DNA of 64,000 nucleotides from Chlamydoabsidia padenii (taxonomy: Eukaryota; Mucoromycota; Mucoromycetes; Mucorales; Cunninghamellaceae). Position 1 is the stretch's first letter. Every line of letters begins with the position of its first letter. Under the pieces are notes generated by a model that made no database searches, was not told where the DNA came from, and saw only the letters and a program-made list of their open reading frames with translations. Positions 35,868 to 49,300 of this stretch are shown here, piece by piece. The stretch lies in the NCBI GenBank assembly GCA_025330725.1, contig JAIWND010000004.1:310001-374000 (forward strand), given 5' to 3'. The position numbers were made by a program, and so were the translations under genes.

Positions 35868-38340
35868 ATGAGCGACCGAACTAAAGTAGTATCTCCTCCT
35901 GCCTCTTCAAGTACTCCGGACAAGATCAAGCAATTCTTTGAAGACAGGGATTGGAAGTTTTACTGTGCTCTTGCTGCTGGCGTGACTTTGGCTGGTGCTG
36001 GTGCTTATTACTTGACACAACCTTCTACTCCACCTTCAAAGAAGAAGGGCTCCTCTTCCAAGAAGGAAGTCAAATCCAACAAGAAGGCGAACGACTCTGG
36101 TATGTAAAAAGAAAAGAAACATTATTACTTACTAATTGATATCATTATAATATACCTTCTAGCTTCTGCTCCTTCTGAAGAATCCAAACCAACCACCTCC
36201 ACCCCTACCGCCACTGCTTCTTCTTCCACCGAAGTTGTCGACTATGCCACTTTGTCTGATGAAGCTATTGAACAACTCACCTCTCAGGTAAGAATTAAAG
36301 AAAAAAAAAAAAAAAAAAAGAAGTGACAGGAATGACTGAAACTAGGGAAGGATGTGTACTTCTAACAACATTAACCATTGTACTAATTTTTTCTTCTTCT
36401 TCTTGTAATACTTTACCTATTAGGAACGTCTTAAAGGTGCTCAAACTCTCAAGGAAAAAGGCAACAAGTTATTCGGTGCCAAGAACTACGAAGAAGCCGT
36501 CGCTGCCTACACCAACGCCATCCGATTCAAGGCCGACCCTATCTACTACTCCAACCGTGCGGCTTGTTATAGTTTCCTCGGACAACATGATCGTGTGATT
36601 GCGGACAGTAACGAAGCTTTGAAATTGGACCCTGTTTATGTCAAGGCCATCAACCGACGTGCTCAAGCTTACGAAAAGGAAAATCAATTGAATGACGCTC
36701 TTTATGGTAAGTACTGATGGATTGACTAGAATAGGGTTGATAAAAGTAGGACAAGAAATAAGAGGGTGACTCAAAAAGGTCAACTTTGATACTTATACTC
36801 TTCTTTCTTTATTGGTATAGACTTCACATCAGTATGTATCTTGGACGGATTCAAAAACGACAATGCGGCCAAATCTATGGAACGACTATTAAAGCAAGTG
36901 GCGACTAATCGTGCAAAGGAAATCATGAAAGCCAAGACTCATCGTTTGCCTTCCAACACTTATGTTAATGCCTACCTTGATTCTTTCCGACCAGGTATGT
37001 TAAAACAGGGAAATAGTATGCAAAAATGATAAAGACATATTGACCAACTGATTGACTTTTTTACAGCCAAGCTTGAATTACCTACTACCACAGACGAAAC
37101 CACTGGTGATTATCACTTTGCCAAGGCTTACCGTGCTGCTCTCGACAAGGATTATGCTACTGCTTTGGAAGCCAGTGAAAAGGCTGTGGAATTGGGATGC
37201 TCTCCTGCTTATTTGCCTGCTGCTCTCAACATGAAGGGTACTTTTGTCTTTTTAAAAGGTGATACTCAAGGTGCTCTCGAATGTCTCAACAAGGCCATTG
37301 AATTGGACCCCAAGTACGTCCAATGCTACATCAAGCGCTCAAGCATTTACATTGAACAACGTTAGTAAAATCATTATGAACAGGTGTTAACTAGGTATTA
37401 ACTATTCTTGTTTGTTTGTAGAGGATATTGCTTCTGCTTTCAAGGAATTCGAAGATGCCATCTCAATCAACGCCAGTGATCCTGATGCCTACTACCACCG
37501 TGGTCAAAGTAAGTGATATACAAAAGAAATCAATATTTGGATCGAACTAACAACCTCTCTCTTTCTTTTCCTTTTTTTTTTTTTTTGATATATAGTCCAT
37601 TACATCAGTAACAACTTTGAAGCAGCAGCCAAGGATTACAGCGAAAGCATCAAGTTGGACGATTCATTCTTGTATGCTCACGTCCAATTAGGGGTTGTCC
37701 AATACAAGATGGGATCCGTATCATCTTCCATGTCTACCTTCAAGAACACCATGAAGCAATTTCCCAATTCTGCTGATGTCCACAACTACTATGGTGAATT
37801 ATTGGCCGATCAACAAAAGTTTGAAGAAGCAATTGAAATGTTTACCAAGGCTATCGAATTGGATCCCAAGAACCCTCTTCCTTACATCAACAAGGCTATG
37901 CTCAAATTCCAACTGATGGCCGAAGCCGATGAAGCTATCAGTCTCTGCAAGAAGGCTTTAGAAGGTAAGTGACCACAAAAAGCATGTTGTGTTGTCTCGA
38001 TTGTATGCTAAACTCTCTCTCTCTTTTTTTTTTTGTTGTAGCTGATCCTGCGTGTGATGCTGCTGTTGCTTCTTTGGGTCAATTGTATCTGGAACGCGGT
38101 GAACCTATTGAAGCATTGAAGTGTTACGAGCTGGCCATTGATTTAGCAAGAACCGAACCCGAATTAGAACATGCTATCTCATATGTGGAAGCGACCAAGA
38201 CACAAATCAGGTAAGTGGATGTCGGTTGGGGGTTGATTTATCTGGTCTCCTTTGGACTAACTCCTATTTGGATTTTATGATCTAGATTTGCTCAAGATTT
38301 CCCTGAAGCCGCCGCCAAACTCCGTAACCTCCGTCAATAG
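35868..38340 (+). CDS. TOM70: Mitochondrial import receptor Tom70
   Basis: Nine exons close in frame: 35868-36099, 36163-36287, 36424-36706, 36821-36994, 37067-37360, 37422-37508, 37596-37964, 38042-38210, 38286-38340. An N-terminal outer-membrane anchor (FYCALAAGVTLAGAGAYYL, about 31-49) precedes a Lys/Ser-rich linker. Then come TPR repeats, starting with the Hsp70/Hsp90 clamp-type TPRs (ERLKGAQTLKEKGNKLFGAK; YSNRAACYSFLGQ; NRRAQAYEKENQLNDAL), then the substrate-binding TPRs (YAHVQLGVVQYKMG; AIEMFTKAIELDPKNPLPY). The C-terminus ends EAAAKLRNLRQ. About 595 residues, matching the family. Tom70 receives preproteins handed over by chaperones, including carrier proteins. Unusually exon-rich for a Tom70 gene. 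Confidence 0.96.
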
Positions 38341-38753
38341 TTTGCTTTTTTGAATAAATAAAGTAGTCATCATCACCCTCTCTAACCATTCCTCTTTCAT
38401 CCTTCTGTTAACCCCCATACACACACACACACACAGCCCTAGCCGTAGATTCACCCTTTTATTATGTTTTACCATTTGTGTTTATTGTGTAATAATATAA
38501 TAATAAATGTTTTATAAAATATGTTTATATGATCTAATTTTATAAATAAACTAAAAGGTATCCAAAGTGGGCAGATCTAGAATGTGCACAGACACAAGAT
38601 AGTTCTATATAGTCCCCCCGCCAAATGTTATAACCCCGCTTTTTTTTTTTTTTTATCATGCCAAAGGGATTATAGTTCTTCGTGGTTCCAGGAGTATACA
38701 GATGATAGAGCAGTGTGAACAAGCTAATACCAAGTAATTGATGGATCCAAGTA
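38341..38753. other. 3' untranslated regions of TOM70 and the MARCH-type gene
   Basis: No gene. TOM70 polyadenylation signal (aataaataaa) near 38353-38362; a CA repeat at 38420-38434; a minus-strand AATAAA near 38478-38483 probably ends the MARCH-type transcript. Confidence 0.55.
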
Positions 38754-38978
38754 TTAACAGATCAAGTTCTTGGTGTTCATGTTATTATCGATTATTAGAA
38801 ACCAGTTTTCGGCTGCCATGTGGTTGTCACCGAAGGTTACATTAGCCACGTGAGTATAATTCAAGGGTGTATCTAGAGGGTGTCTATGTATCCACCAAGT
38901 GCGATAATATAACGGGTCTGTCTTATCAATGGTAATAAATGATGTGATGACGATTAGGATAATAGAGGTGATTATCAT
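38754..38978 (-). CDS. Overlapping 74-residue frame downstream of the MARCH-type gene
   Basis: Its ATG overlaps the stop codon of the upstream gene as ATGA (38978-38975). The frame encodes a hydrophobic N-terminus MIITSIILIVITSFITI, then a soluble part with two N-glycosylation sequons (NYT, NVT) and a C-terminal Cys. It lies within the likely 3' part of the MARCH-type transcript, ahead of the minus-strand polyadenylation signal. Composition looks protein-like, but I recognise no family, and eukaryotic reinitiation at ATGA is uncommon. It may be an exon reached by an unseen splice, a second cistron, or chance. Confidence 0.3.
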   Translation of the reverse strand: MIITSIILIVITSFITIDKTDPLYYRTWWIHRHPLDTPLNYTHVANVTFGDNHMAAENWFLIIDNNMNTKNLIC

Positions 38979-40334
38979 CGATTGCCGTTCAAAAGATCAT
39001 CCCAAGAGTAGCGCTTCAAAGCATCTGCTGGATCTTGTACCATAATACTTTGCATCGTGGATTCGATCTGTGCTTCATCCTCGTCGTCATTGCTGATCCA
39101 GTCAATGCTGTCCCCCTTTGTTTCATTATCAATACTGTTCATTGTGCATGTCGTAATTGTTGGTCGGTGTTTTTGGATCCCGTGCTGATGACACCCTAGA
39201 TTCAAATCTTGTTGTATGTCTTGTCGCAGTTTATCCCACTTGTTCATAATGCTGATCTCTTGTACAGACTGCTTGTCACCGCCATCTTCAATTTCATCAT
39301 CAGACTTATTGTTCATTGTTTCCCCTGCATGTTGTTGTCCATCCGGTGTTGAGATCAGATGTATATTTTTGGAATTATATTGGATGTTAGAATGCTGTTG
39401 ATTTGTGTGGTCACCGCTGCCAATTAAGTTTCCATCGTTGTCCTGTTGATCAGCATTCAATGGTTTATTTTGGATGTCCCACTCCCTGAATAAGCACGTC
39501 GACATCACCACCACCACTACCAAGGCAATGAGAAGAACACCAAAGCAGACAATTAAGAATTCACTATATTGATTATTAAAAAGATAATTAGTTCCAAATC
39601 AGGTAATCACAAGTAATGTGTCACCGATCAATCTTGTTAATCTGGTTCACTTACAGGAGGTTAAAGTCGCATCGCGTTGGAAAGGCCATTCCAGAAGGTA
39701 GAAGGTCTTTGTCACCCTGAACACCGACAACGATATGTTTGCTTGACCAAAAAGGAAAACACCAAATACATACCGCCATAAAAGGCACCAACACAAGCCA
39801 TACAGAAGAGACAGTCAAGGCTAGGAAACCTGTCTTGATTATAGACCCACATCGAGATAGACTTTGTCCAAAGAGCATATACAAGGAAACGGGTGGTGTC
39901 ATGTCTTGTTGATATATCGGTGGGAATGCAATCGAGTATCCGCAAAGTTCACATTGTCTAAAGGAGGGTGTCAGTTGAGTATCAAGTATGTTTGTATTGT
40001 GCCATTAACTTACTTTTTTCTGTTGTGAGAGAGCTTTTCGGAATGACTAAGAGTTCCCAAAAGCAAAATATAAATCAGTTAGTATGACCAATGAAGGGTT
40101 ATTATACTTCTATTAAGTTATTTTAGCTTCTTCTATTGTTTTTTGACTTACCAGTTTGTATGTATAAAGCGTTCGCTGCATCTACAAGGATGGTGTAGTG
40201 TTTTCCAAGGGGTAGATTCGTACCTACAAACCCGACATATTCCTAAGCGAAACAACAGATATTAGTTGAAGTATAATTTATCCATAGTATGTTATTCTTT
40301 TTTTTATATATATAGTACCTTGAGTATCGATCAT
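38975..40334 (-). CDS. MARCH-type RING-variant membrane E3 ubiquitin ligase
   Basis: Five exons: a 16-nt start exon 40334-40319, then 40242-40152, 40046-40014, 39957-39655, 39563-38975; 343 residues. The RINGv domain at about 7-52 has CRVCRYE, HPCRCSERFIHTNCH and CELCG, i.e. C-x2-C...C-x-C-x7-H-x2-C...C-x2-C. Two membrane segments follow (LTVSSVWLVLVPFMAVCIWC; FLIVCFGVLLIALVVVVV), then an Asp/Asn/Gln-rich cytosolic tail ending YSWDDLLNGNR. This is the architecture of small MARCH ligases and of the N-terminus of Doa10/MARCH6, which ubiquitinate membrane proteins. A 57-nt stretch in exon 4 looks like an optional intron. A motif copy lies at 40434-40447. Confidence 0.85.
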
Positions 40335-41047
40335 AGTGTTAGCAAATTACGACTTGATAATTCAAAGATTCAAAAAAGTGAAAGAAAGGCGATAAATTCA
40401 ACAGAGGTATTCTTGCACTTTACATCTCTCATATTTTTAAATCCCGCACATCTTCCCATTGGAACCCTGTTAGCAGATATCACCTGCCACGTTGTTAGTA
40501 AATACTCAAGCACACAATGGATTCTTTCTTTTTTTTTTTTTTTTGTGCATAATAAAGCATACATTGGCTTTTTACTACTCTTCTACAAAAGTATGATCAT
40601 GCCCCATTCCCTTGAACCTTGACTCCACAGCGGAGATAAAAATTCATGCGAGCGGGATTTACAAATTAGCTTCTGCTTGCATGCTACATGGCTATCATAT
40701 GTTCTACTGGAAGAAGAAGTAATGGTTTGCGAACTTTAAAGTGCTTTATAATTAAACATTGATCGTACAGAAATATTTTCTTTGTGTACAATACAATACA
40801 TGAGAGAGTAGGGTTGATAGTTGTTGATGATGATAAAAGTAACACAAGCTATTTAGTGAAAATCGATATCTCATGTGCAACCCAATGCCAAAATAACTGT
40901 ACTCACTTTTTGTTCCTTTTATAATTTCTCTTCTTTCCTTTTTCCTTTACTCGCTGGTTCGATAAAAGCAAAAAGACAAACCCGCCCTTCTCTTTTTCTT
41001 ATAATCATACTCTCACAGTGAATGATCATTATCAGTTGTCTTGAATA
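40335..41047. other. Divergent promoter region of the MARCH-type and RhoGEF genes
   Basis: No gene seen. Motif copies at 40434-40447 (minus orientation) and 40652-40666 (plus orientation), one facing each gene. A further partial copy (aacccgccc) lies at 40979-40987, about 60 bp before the RhoGEF ATG. Confidence 0.5.
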
Positions 41048-42977
41048 ATGTCATATTATAACCAATACCCAATTGATCAGACATTGTCTTTTGGTAGTTC
41101 AACACAGAGTAATAGTGAAACGTATCCATCTGATTACGCTTCATTTATCAACGAACCATTACCCCCAACACCCGATCAGGCCCCGTACAAGAAGCATCTC
41201 CAGTCAGAAATGATTGGTTTTGACGCTTTAGATGATGATACAATCGAAATGATCAATAATCTTCGGTTTGAGGACACGGATGATGCTGCTTTATTCGGTA
41301 AGATAAAACAAGCACCAACACCTTATCACAAGGTATAGCTTTTTTAACACGAACGATTAAAGAAAATGAAAGGGATTATCAAGCAAGACAATCATATGTG
41401 GATCAGTTGGTCACCTCCGAACGAGCTTATTTGAAATCGCTCAATTTGGTAATCAATGTCTTTTTAACTCCGCTGAAAAAGGATTCCAAACAGACTTCGT
41501 TCAACTTTCTTGGTAGTCGAAAGTTAGTTTGTACTGAAAGAGAGCTTAAATGGCTTTTTGGTAATTTTGAAACAATTGTTAATAATCATCGTACTATACT
41601 GACGTCGCTCGAGCAACGGTAAGACAAAAAAAAAAAAAAATTTTTTTTCTTGTACTCACCCTGTTGGGCAACATACACACGATCACAATCATCTGTTTTT
41701 AGCATGCGTATCTGGGGACCATCTCAAATTCTTTCTGATGTGATCTTGTCTTGGGTAAAGGGAAAAAAAAAAAAAAAAGAAAAGGTGTAGCAGTCATCAA
41801 GGGACATTAGTTACATATTCAACTTTTCTTTAGTTTCCTTTATTAGATGCATATTATGCATACTTGAGCAACTATGCTATTGCAGTGACCACTTATGAGC
41901 GATTAACAAAGTACCAACCATTCAAAAAGTTTATTGATGTAAGCATATTAACAAAGACATACATATAAAAAGTTGACCCCCCCTTTTTTTTTCAAGCAAG
42001 CGCATAAAGATCGGGCTTTGAAAGGAGCCACTTTACTTTCTTTACTCCAAATCCCTGCTGGATGCATCCATCGTTATGAAAAATTTATTTGTGGAATAGC
42101 TGAAAAAACATTTACACTACACCCTGATAAAACGGCATTGGATTGTTGCATGGAGAAAATCACCGAACTTGCGACAAGGATACACCCAAGGTAAATGGAT
42201 AAAAAGGGCATCGAAAATATTTCACGTCCCGCCTTTTCAACCTCTCTCTTTCCCTTTTCTTTTTTTTTTTTTTTTTTTTTAAATACTTCAAATAGGGTGG
42301 CGGATGCCGACAATGTTGACCAAGTACTCATGATACAACAGGCTCTTATTGGTGCTCCCTTTGGTGTCAAAGCTAATCGGCGATTGATTCTTCAAGGACA
42401 ACTGGCACGAGTGGTGATGAATTCGAAATCTATGGGGGAAGAACGCACCTATATTCTCTTCTCCGATTTACTTGTCTTTGTGCGGCCAAAGCAAGAAGGA
42501 CAACGAACGGTGCTACAATACAAGGGCCATATTGGATTAGAACAAGCAAGGATACGACCCCTCGACCAAGACGAAGCTGCTGGTCAAAACTACTGCATTG
42601 AAATCGTCTCTTCTTATCAAGGTGTCGACAATTTGAATTCGACTTTTATGGGGGCCTCCACCACCCACGTCTTACATACTCACAGCTTGGATGAACAACA
42701 AATTTGGTTAAGGAAATTGGACAAGGTAATCGAACGTTTAAATCGTGAAGCTTCCAGGGAAAAAGGTAAGTGGGAAAAAGAAGGGGTGTGGGTGAAACGT
42801 TTATGTCATATAACTGTGTTAATCCTCTTTTTATTTTGTATTGAATTAGCTGAAGCAACAAGACGTAGGAACGAAAGTCGATCACCACCTCAATCTCTAC
42901 ATCGGACTGTAACTAGCTCGAAGTTATCTGTAACAAGCTCTTTATCAACAAGTGGAAGTGAACGACAACCTCTCTGA
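41048..42977 (+). CDS. Rho guanine nucleotide exchange factor (DH-PH)
   Basis: Seven exons (41048-41297, 41339-41618, 41703-41754, 41834-41938, 41997-42190, 42296-42765, 42850-42977) give 492 residues. The N-terminal 90 residues are Tyr/Ser/Pro-rich and disordered. The DH domain begins SYVDQLVTSERAYLKSLNLV (conserved region 1) and continues through YAYLSNYAIAVTTYERL and LLSLLQIPAGCIHRYEKFI (a CR3-like PxxRxxRY position). The PH domain follows with NRRLILQGQL, TYILFSDLLVFV and HSLDEQQIWLRKLDKVI. The tail is Ser-rich. The pair activates Rho/Cdc42 GTPases at membranes; the target GTPase is not predictable here. Three 3' splice sites carry long T tracts. Confidence 0.9.
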
Positions 42978-43364
42978 TGATGATGATCAAGAACAGTTCC
43001 CTGGTGTATTATCTTTTGGACTCCCTAGTTGTTAGTTTATTACCTGTAGACATACCTATTCCACTGTTTGTTTGTTTTACTTTGTGTGTTTTTTTTGTTA
43101 TACCACCCTATGCTTTAAAATCTTATGATCATGCCCAAATAAAAGTAATAAAACATCATATGTATACCATTATTATGAATAAAAGTTGATTATCTATGCT
43201 TGGGTTTGTCTAGTACTTGACCTTACAAAGAAACTTCACTTGGTTCATTGATTGTTTATTGTATAATGTATCATTTATTTAATCAATAACATACTAACTA
43301 CATCTAAAGATACTATAACTAAAACTATAATACAAGTTGAATATCAATATTACAAGTTAAAAGG
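42978..43364. other. Convergent 3' region of the RhoGEF and separase-like genes
   Basis: No gene. Polyadenylation-like AATAAA/ATAAAA signals for the + gene lie near 43136-43155 and 43180; TTTATT for the minus gene near 43273. Confidence 0.5.
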
Positions 43365-46300
43365 TCATACAATATATACAGGTACACCGTATACTACGGA
43401 GGACGCACCTACAAAAATAAAGGAGGAGGGTTAGTTAAGAGGGCAGGGGTGGAAATAAAAAAAAAAAAACTTACCGACAAGGTAAGGGAATTGGCATTCA
43501 TCGCGGGATGATGAGAGTGCTTCTATCAATGACTTAGTTTTCTTGGTTCTTTTTTGCTGTACAAAGCCAGTTTCATCTAGTCCATCAAAAAGACCCCATT
43601 GTTGCATGATTTTTCGCCCAACTTGGTGGATGTTTTTGTCGGTCATGTCCCATAAGTTGGTGACCACAGCAGGACTGCAAGTTAATAATCAAAGGTGAGA
43701 ATCAAGTTTACCATCATAACCTCTTTTACATAAACATACCTGCCAGCAAGTAGATAGTCCAAGTAATAGCCGTGCTGATCACATTCATCCCTCGATTGTC
43801 GTGTACAATTATTGCACCCCAGTAATAGCACAACCGAGCATTTTGGTAGTTGCCTAATAGTTTGTCCACGTATGAATGATTGTCCTGCACTTGGTCCAAA
43901 GTACCTATAAATTTAGTTTGTTTAGATGAGTCTGTTTTACCCCAATGATACAATACTTACATATACAGATCCTTTTCCATTAGCATGCTTCGACATTCGA
44001 TTTCACTAGGCACCTTCCCCGCACAACCTTCCCAAGAGTGCATTCTACAAATAAATCGTTATCAAAGAAAAACAAGTGAGTCCCTACTAATCCCCTCCCC
44101 CGCCTCCAAGTAATGTATTACAAACCTGTTAAATATGTCTTCAAGTCCAGTTTGGGTATCTTCTAGGTCGTTAGTTGGGTTGAGCACATAATAAGATCTT
44201 GATCGGTCGATGGTGATTTCATTCCAATCGTGTCTCTTGTCGTTATTCCTTTCGCGGTTTTCCATTGTTGTGATACTTTGGTTATCCTTAAAATGATGTT
44301 GAGCATACAAAATGCGATCCCGTAAGAAGGAGAGACAAGGTAGGCGGGACACAGGTTGTGATCGTAAGGTAGGCAGGCTTTCCAGGGGAAAGGTTCGAGT
44401 GTTTTTGTCGGGGATCAAGATGATGTGTTCGTTGGGTTGTCGCTCCATTGTGTTGATACCTTCTTGTGTCGCTTCATTGTGATAGGATTTTATGGCTTGC
44501 CGGATTTGTTCTATCATACGACCAATGGTGATTTCAGAATGATCCACGGAGAAGCCCTGATTTTCGTAGGCTGCCAGTAAAAAGTACACAATGTCCTCTA
44601 AATCATAGTCAGTTGGATTGGTGCCGAGTTGGATTACTATATGTAAGATTGGTTCTTCGATATCCAAAAAACATTGAGTGCTTGATGTTGATAGCCTAGG
44701 TTGATTTGCCCTGAGGATATGTGCAAGTTGTTGTCTGAAGGTGACCAGCGCCTTGATAGATATGTGATGCCTACCGGAGAATAGTCCCTACAATAGTAAA
44801 ATAAAAAATGAGTTCATTGGTATAAATGTCATATATGTATTTCTTTTCACTTACTTTGAAACCACCTATCCAAGATCTTTCCATTTCTTCCAAGAGTTTC
44901 TTCAGCCGAGCATCGAGTTGCGAGCGAGTCATCCACCAATCTTCGACATCCTTCTTGAGCATATTGGTTTTGTTGGAATGCATTTCTTGTTTATGAAGAC
45001 CCATGATGTTGTTGAATTCATAAAGAGCCTCCTGGTAAGTGATCCCAACATTGGCATGACGGGAATATTTGGAATGACTTCGTTCAGCAACGCGATTGAG
45101 AGGTAGTCGAAGCACAAGAGGAGGTTTACCGGTACGGTATTGAGTAGCATATAGTATTTGACCATCCACATCCAAAGATAAAGAGCATACAGTCCAGTGA
45201 GGAGAAAGAATGTTGACAAAGGTATTTTGGAATTCAAGACCATCTAGATCATACTCTTGTTGGTAACTTGTGCGTAGGTTCATCAGATGTTTCGTTGTTG
45301 CTTCTGATAAAAATGATGATAATGTTTGTCGAGTGTTGCTATTATATGGTACGTTTGCCAAAGTTGATTCCATAACTGGTTTTGGCCAAATCAAGTCATT
45401 TATTGGTGAAGGTGGTGGCATTGATAGTTTTTGATCCAAACAGTTTTGCATTTTACGTCGGACACCAATAGATTTTGCCATTTCCAGATAAAATGCAGTT
45501 GTAGATACATGATTGTTGACCAAAGTGATATCGGGGATCGAAACCATATTTTTGAGAAGCATGGCTAATCCAGCATCAAGATACAGTTGTTCCACATTGG
45601 CCACTGTTTCAATACTTTGACATTTCGTAAGAGTAGCCAGTGTGCATGATATTACTCGGTCCAAGCTGTCACCAACCGAGAGAATGTTATGTGTGCCCTC
45701 ATTACAGTTGTTGTCTCGAGAGGATGAGCAAATAAAATTCAATGACGATACTACATGATTAAAAAAAGAAATAGATTAGATTATGTGGTTATTTGTACTT
45801 TACTATTCATATAGTCTTACCACTTTTCCCCATTAATGCCAGATTAATGTGATTCAAAAGATCGTTCTTGATAATCATCAACCGGATGTGAGCACTAGCG
45901 ACCTCCAATATGTTCTAATAATACGCATTTGTTAGTTTTGAGTCGATTACTTTCGTTCAATCCTTTTTACTAACCATATGTCCCGCCATGTTTCCAGATT
46001 CTTTGAGTAGTTCAAGTAGCTTGAGTCCACTAGATATCCGCCCCATTTTCGCCATAACCACAAGTTTCCGGACAGCATTTTGAGCTTGCTTTGCGTATAG
46101 AGATTGGCAGTCATATTGAGTATGATCTAAATAAATAAATGAAAATGGCTGTTATCAGATTGTGAAGGAGGTGAGGTAGATTAAATATATTGTATTACCA
46201 TGTATGTCTTCTTCTACGACATAATCATAATGAGGTAGGTTGAGGTGTTGTTCTAGGTTTTCACCACTATAGCAGATAATAACAAATAAATAAAGAGGTA

Positions 46301-49300
46301 GAGTTAGTAATCAGAAGTTGAACAGTAATACTCCTATCCCATATTCCCATCTTTACCTTTCAGACAGCCTCTCAAAGTTGTTTATATATGCATGGTCCAT
46401 CATTCGAAGTAAGAGTTCGTCGACAATGTCATAAGATTTGATAGATTCATGCAAAAATCCAAAGTGTGCATGAAGATTTCCCGAAGCAGATTTCAATTCA
46501 ATTTCATCCCAAATATCGAATGATTCCTATAAAAAAGAAGTACATCCATACATACAAAGGTGAGATACATACATACAACATTAACACTTTTCTTTATATT
46601 ACCTTCGCATGTAACATGGTCGCTGAATCCAAACATGATTTGCATTTGTCTACTTGGTCAGTTTGGAGGTAAGAGCTGCTTTGAAGGAGTAAAAACCGGT
46701 ATACCATAACATTCGATTCGATCCGTTCACCAAGCTGTATTCCTTGCAAAAGGAACCATTGCGCATCAGACCAAGTACCACGTGTCATGTGTAAGATAGC
46801 CAGCCGTTCGATACAAGCACCCAATTTCTATTGGCGAGGATAGGGTTGGTGAGAGACAAAATAAAGAGTTTTGAAAAGTTAGTTTCCAGTATACAATCCC
46901 ATCCCAACTGCCATCGACTTGTTACTTACCTTTGCTGTTATCCATTGGTATTCTTCAAAGAGAAGATTGAAACCGGGTTTTAGTTGTTGACCCAGGCCAC
47001 CATCTTTACAAGGATCAATGATCTTGTCATATGCATTGTTGTTTTCGATAAGAGTGGAGTTCGCTGTCTTCTTGATGGACTCCAATAAGTTATTCAAGAC
47101 TTGATAACTTGAGACAGCGTCCGATATAGCCACATCCAAGGATCCCTACATATCATATATTTATCGTTTATTGGTTTTAGGTCATGGTAACATATCATCC
47201 TGGGTTTTGTCTTACCATATGTAAAGATATATATGACCTTACAAGGTGGCAGTCGGATATTGTGAGGCGCTTGATGACTTGTCGCTTTAGTGATTCCAGT
47301 GGTTTCATCAAAGGTTCCTCCAGTTGTTCAATTTTGTCCCAGAAGAGCCTTGTTGTATTGAAGATGGTGTGGCTATTTAAATTTCAAAATATAAGTGAGT
47401 TAGCAATGTTGATGTCGTATTTCACAAAATTTTCTTTTTCCCCTTTGTATAATTGTTACATTTACCTTTTTTCATAATCACCAATCGTGGAAAGGTAATA
47501 AGAGTATTCTACCAAGTATTGAAGTTCCGCTTGATTGGAACATGGGTATCTTGCCAAGATGCTTTCCGCCTTGGAAAATTCCATGCCGGCTTTTCCAGAA
47601 TATCCGAGATTCGTATAAATACGCCCAATATTGGTCATAATGACAACAGAGTCTATAAAAGATAAAGTTATTAGTTTGACATGCAAATACGTATCAATTT
47701 CCTCTACCTACCTGAATAACAATCAGTTGCTGAATCACGCAATCCATTATTAAGCTTGAGTATTAATCGCATGGCATTGATTTGCAAAGAAGGATGACCA
47801 ATTAGTCCAAATAAATCAGCGAGAATACCTATATTGAGATTAAATGGTTGATCAATGTAAGAATTCAAACACAGATATATCCAGTCCATCAGGCAAAACA
47901 TATGACTTACGCAAGTGGCCATATAAACCATTATAATCGTCTATTTGAAGATCTACCTTTTCAAGATCTTCTTTTGAGTTCGGATCTTAAATAGTTACAA
48001 AGTTAAAAACAGGGAATGTTAGATTGTCAAACTGTTCGTTGCATGAATTATATTCAACATCCGCCCACCCCTTGGTCTTGTGATTACTTACTGTTTGAAA
48101 GCAGCGGGCCCAAGTTCTCCAGCAAGTGACCCCATTGACGAAGAGCAGAATCAAAGTTGTTGAGATAGTTTCCACCGAGTCTTCGGCGAAGAATACCAAG
48201 CCAAAAGATTGCCAGGGCCATATAATGTCTTTGATAAGCTCGAAGATTGCCATCAAAACCAAAGTCCTAGTAAGAGTATCAAAATCATTGTAATCAATAA
48301 ACCAGCTACTTTTATGTTCAAGTACTTACCTTTTTCGCTAAAAGGCCCTGCGCTTCAAGAGCTAATTGAATAGCGGATCTAATGGATTCTTCATCATCAA
48401 TTGCTTTGGCATGTATCATTTGTATTTTGGACAACAAAGTTCTATGATCCGACAAAATAAAGTAAGAGCAAAACAAACATGGTCAAATTGATACACTATT
48501 CTGGAGAACTTGTTTGGCTATATCTTTTTGAATGTTACCTTGTTCGTCGTATTGGATACTGATCAGCAGGATAGTGCTGCAGCAGTGAGTCGATCATCAA
48601 GTCTTGTTGCATTATCAAATTGGGTCGAGGTAATAATGTAAAAAGCGCCCGTACTTCACATTCATATAAGATGCATATTTGAATAGATGTCAGTGTCGAT
48701 GTATCCATGATTTCAGTTGAATAAGTAGTTTGTCCTGTGTGGTCGCTGTAGGATGCCTGAATAAAGCGGTTAATGAGCCCAGGAACGAGAGGTTGACGTT
48801 TAATCAGTGTAGATATAGCCAGTCGATCGGAGTCCATGATAAATAAGTCAATTGTTGATGCAGGAATATGTTTCAGCGCCATCCGATACGCTTTGGCTGC
48901 CTCCTGTAAATGAATGAAATAATTAGTAAGATAAAAGGGGGGGGGCTTTTTTTTTGTGCCTACCTTAAAGTTACCACCCTTTTGGAAGGAAGTCCCCAAA
49001 ATTTTATATCGTTGTACAAGTTGTAATTGATCCCTATCCGAAACCATTTGTGCAGAAACCATTTCCAGAATAGTACAGGCCTTACGTAAAGGATATACAG
49101 CTTTTGATACCACCTCCATTTTGACCATTTTAGATCCCAATGTGTAATAAGCAGCAGAGATTGCACGACGTCCACCGGAGAATTCAAAGTCTGAGCATAA
49201 GTGTTCGGCAGATTCAAGATATTCCAAGGCTTGATAAATGGTATCATCGTTGAGAGGGTCGAATTGTATTTCAGCCAAAACAATCATTACATGTACATAG

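Noticed and set aside
43726..43953. Alternative reading of the separase active-site region with a His in YHWGK
   Set aside because: That frame reads through a standard intron (GTAAGT, CTAAAC, TATAG) and destroys the conserved C50 blocks on both sides.
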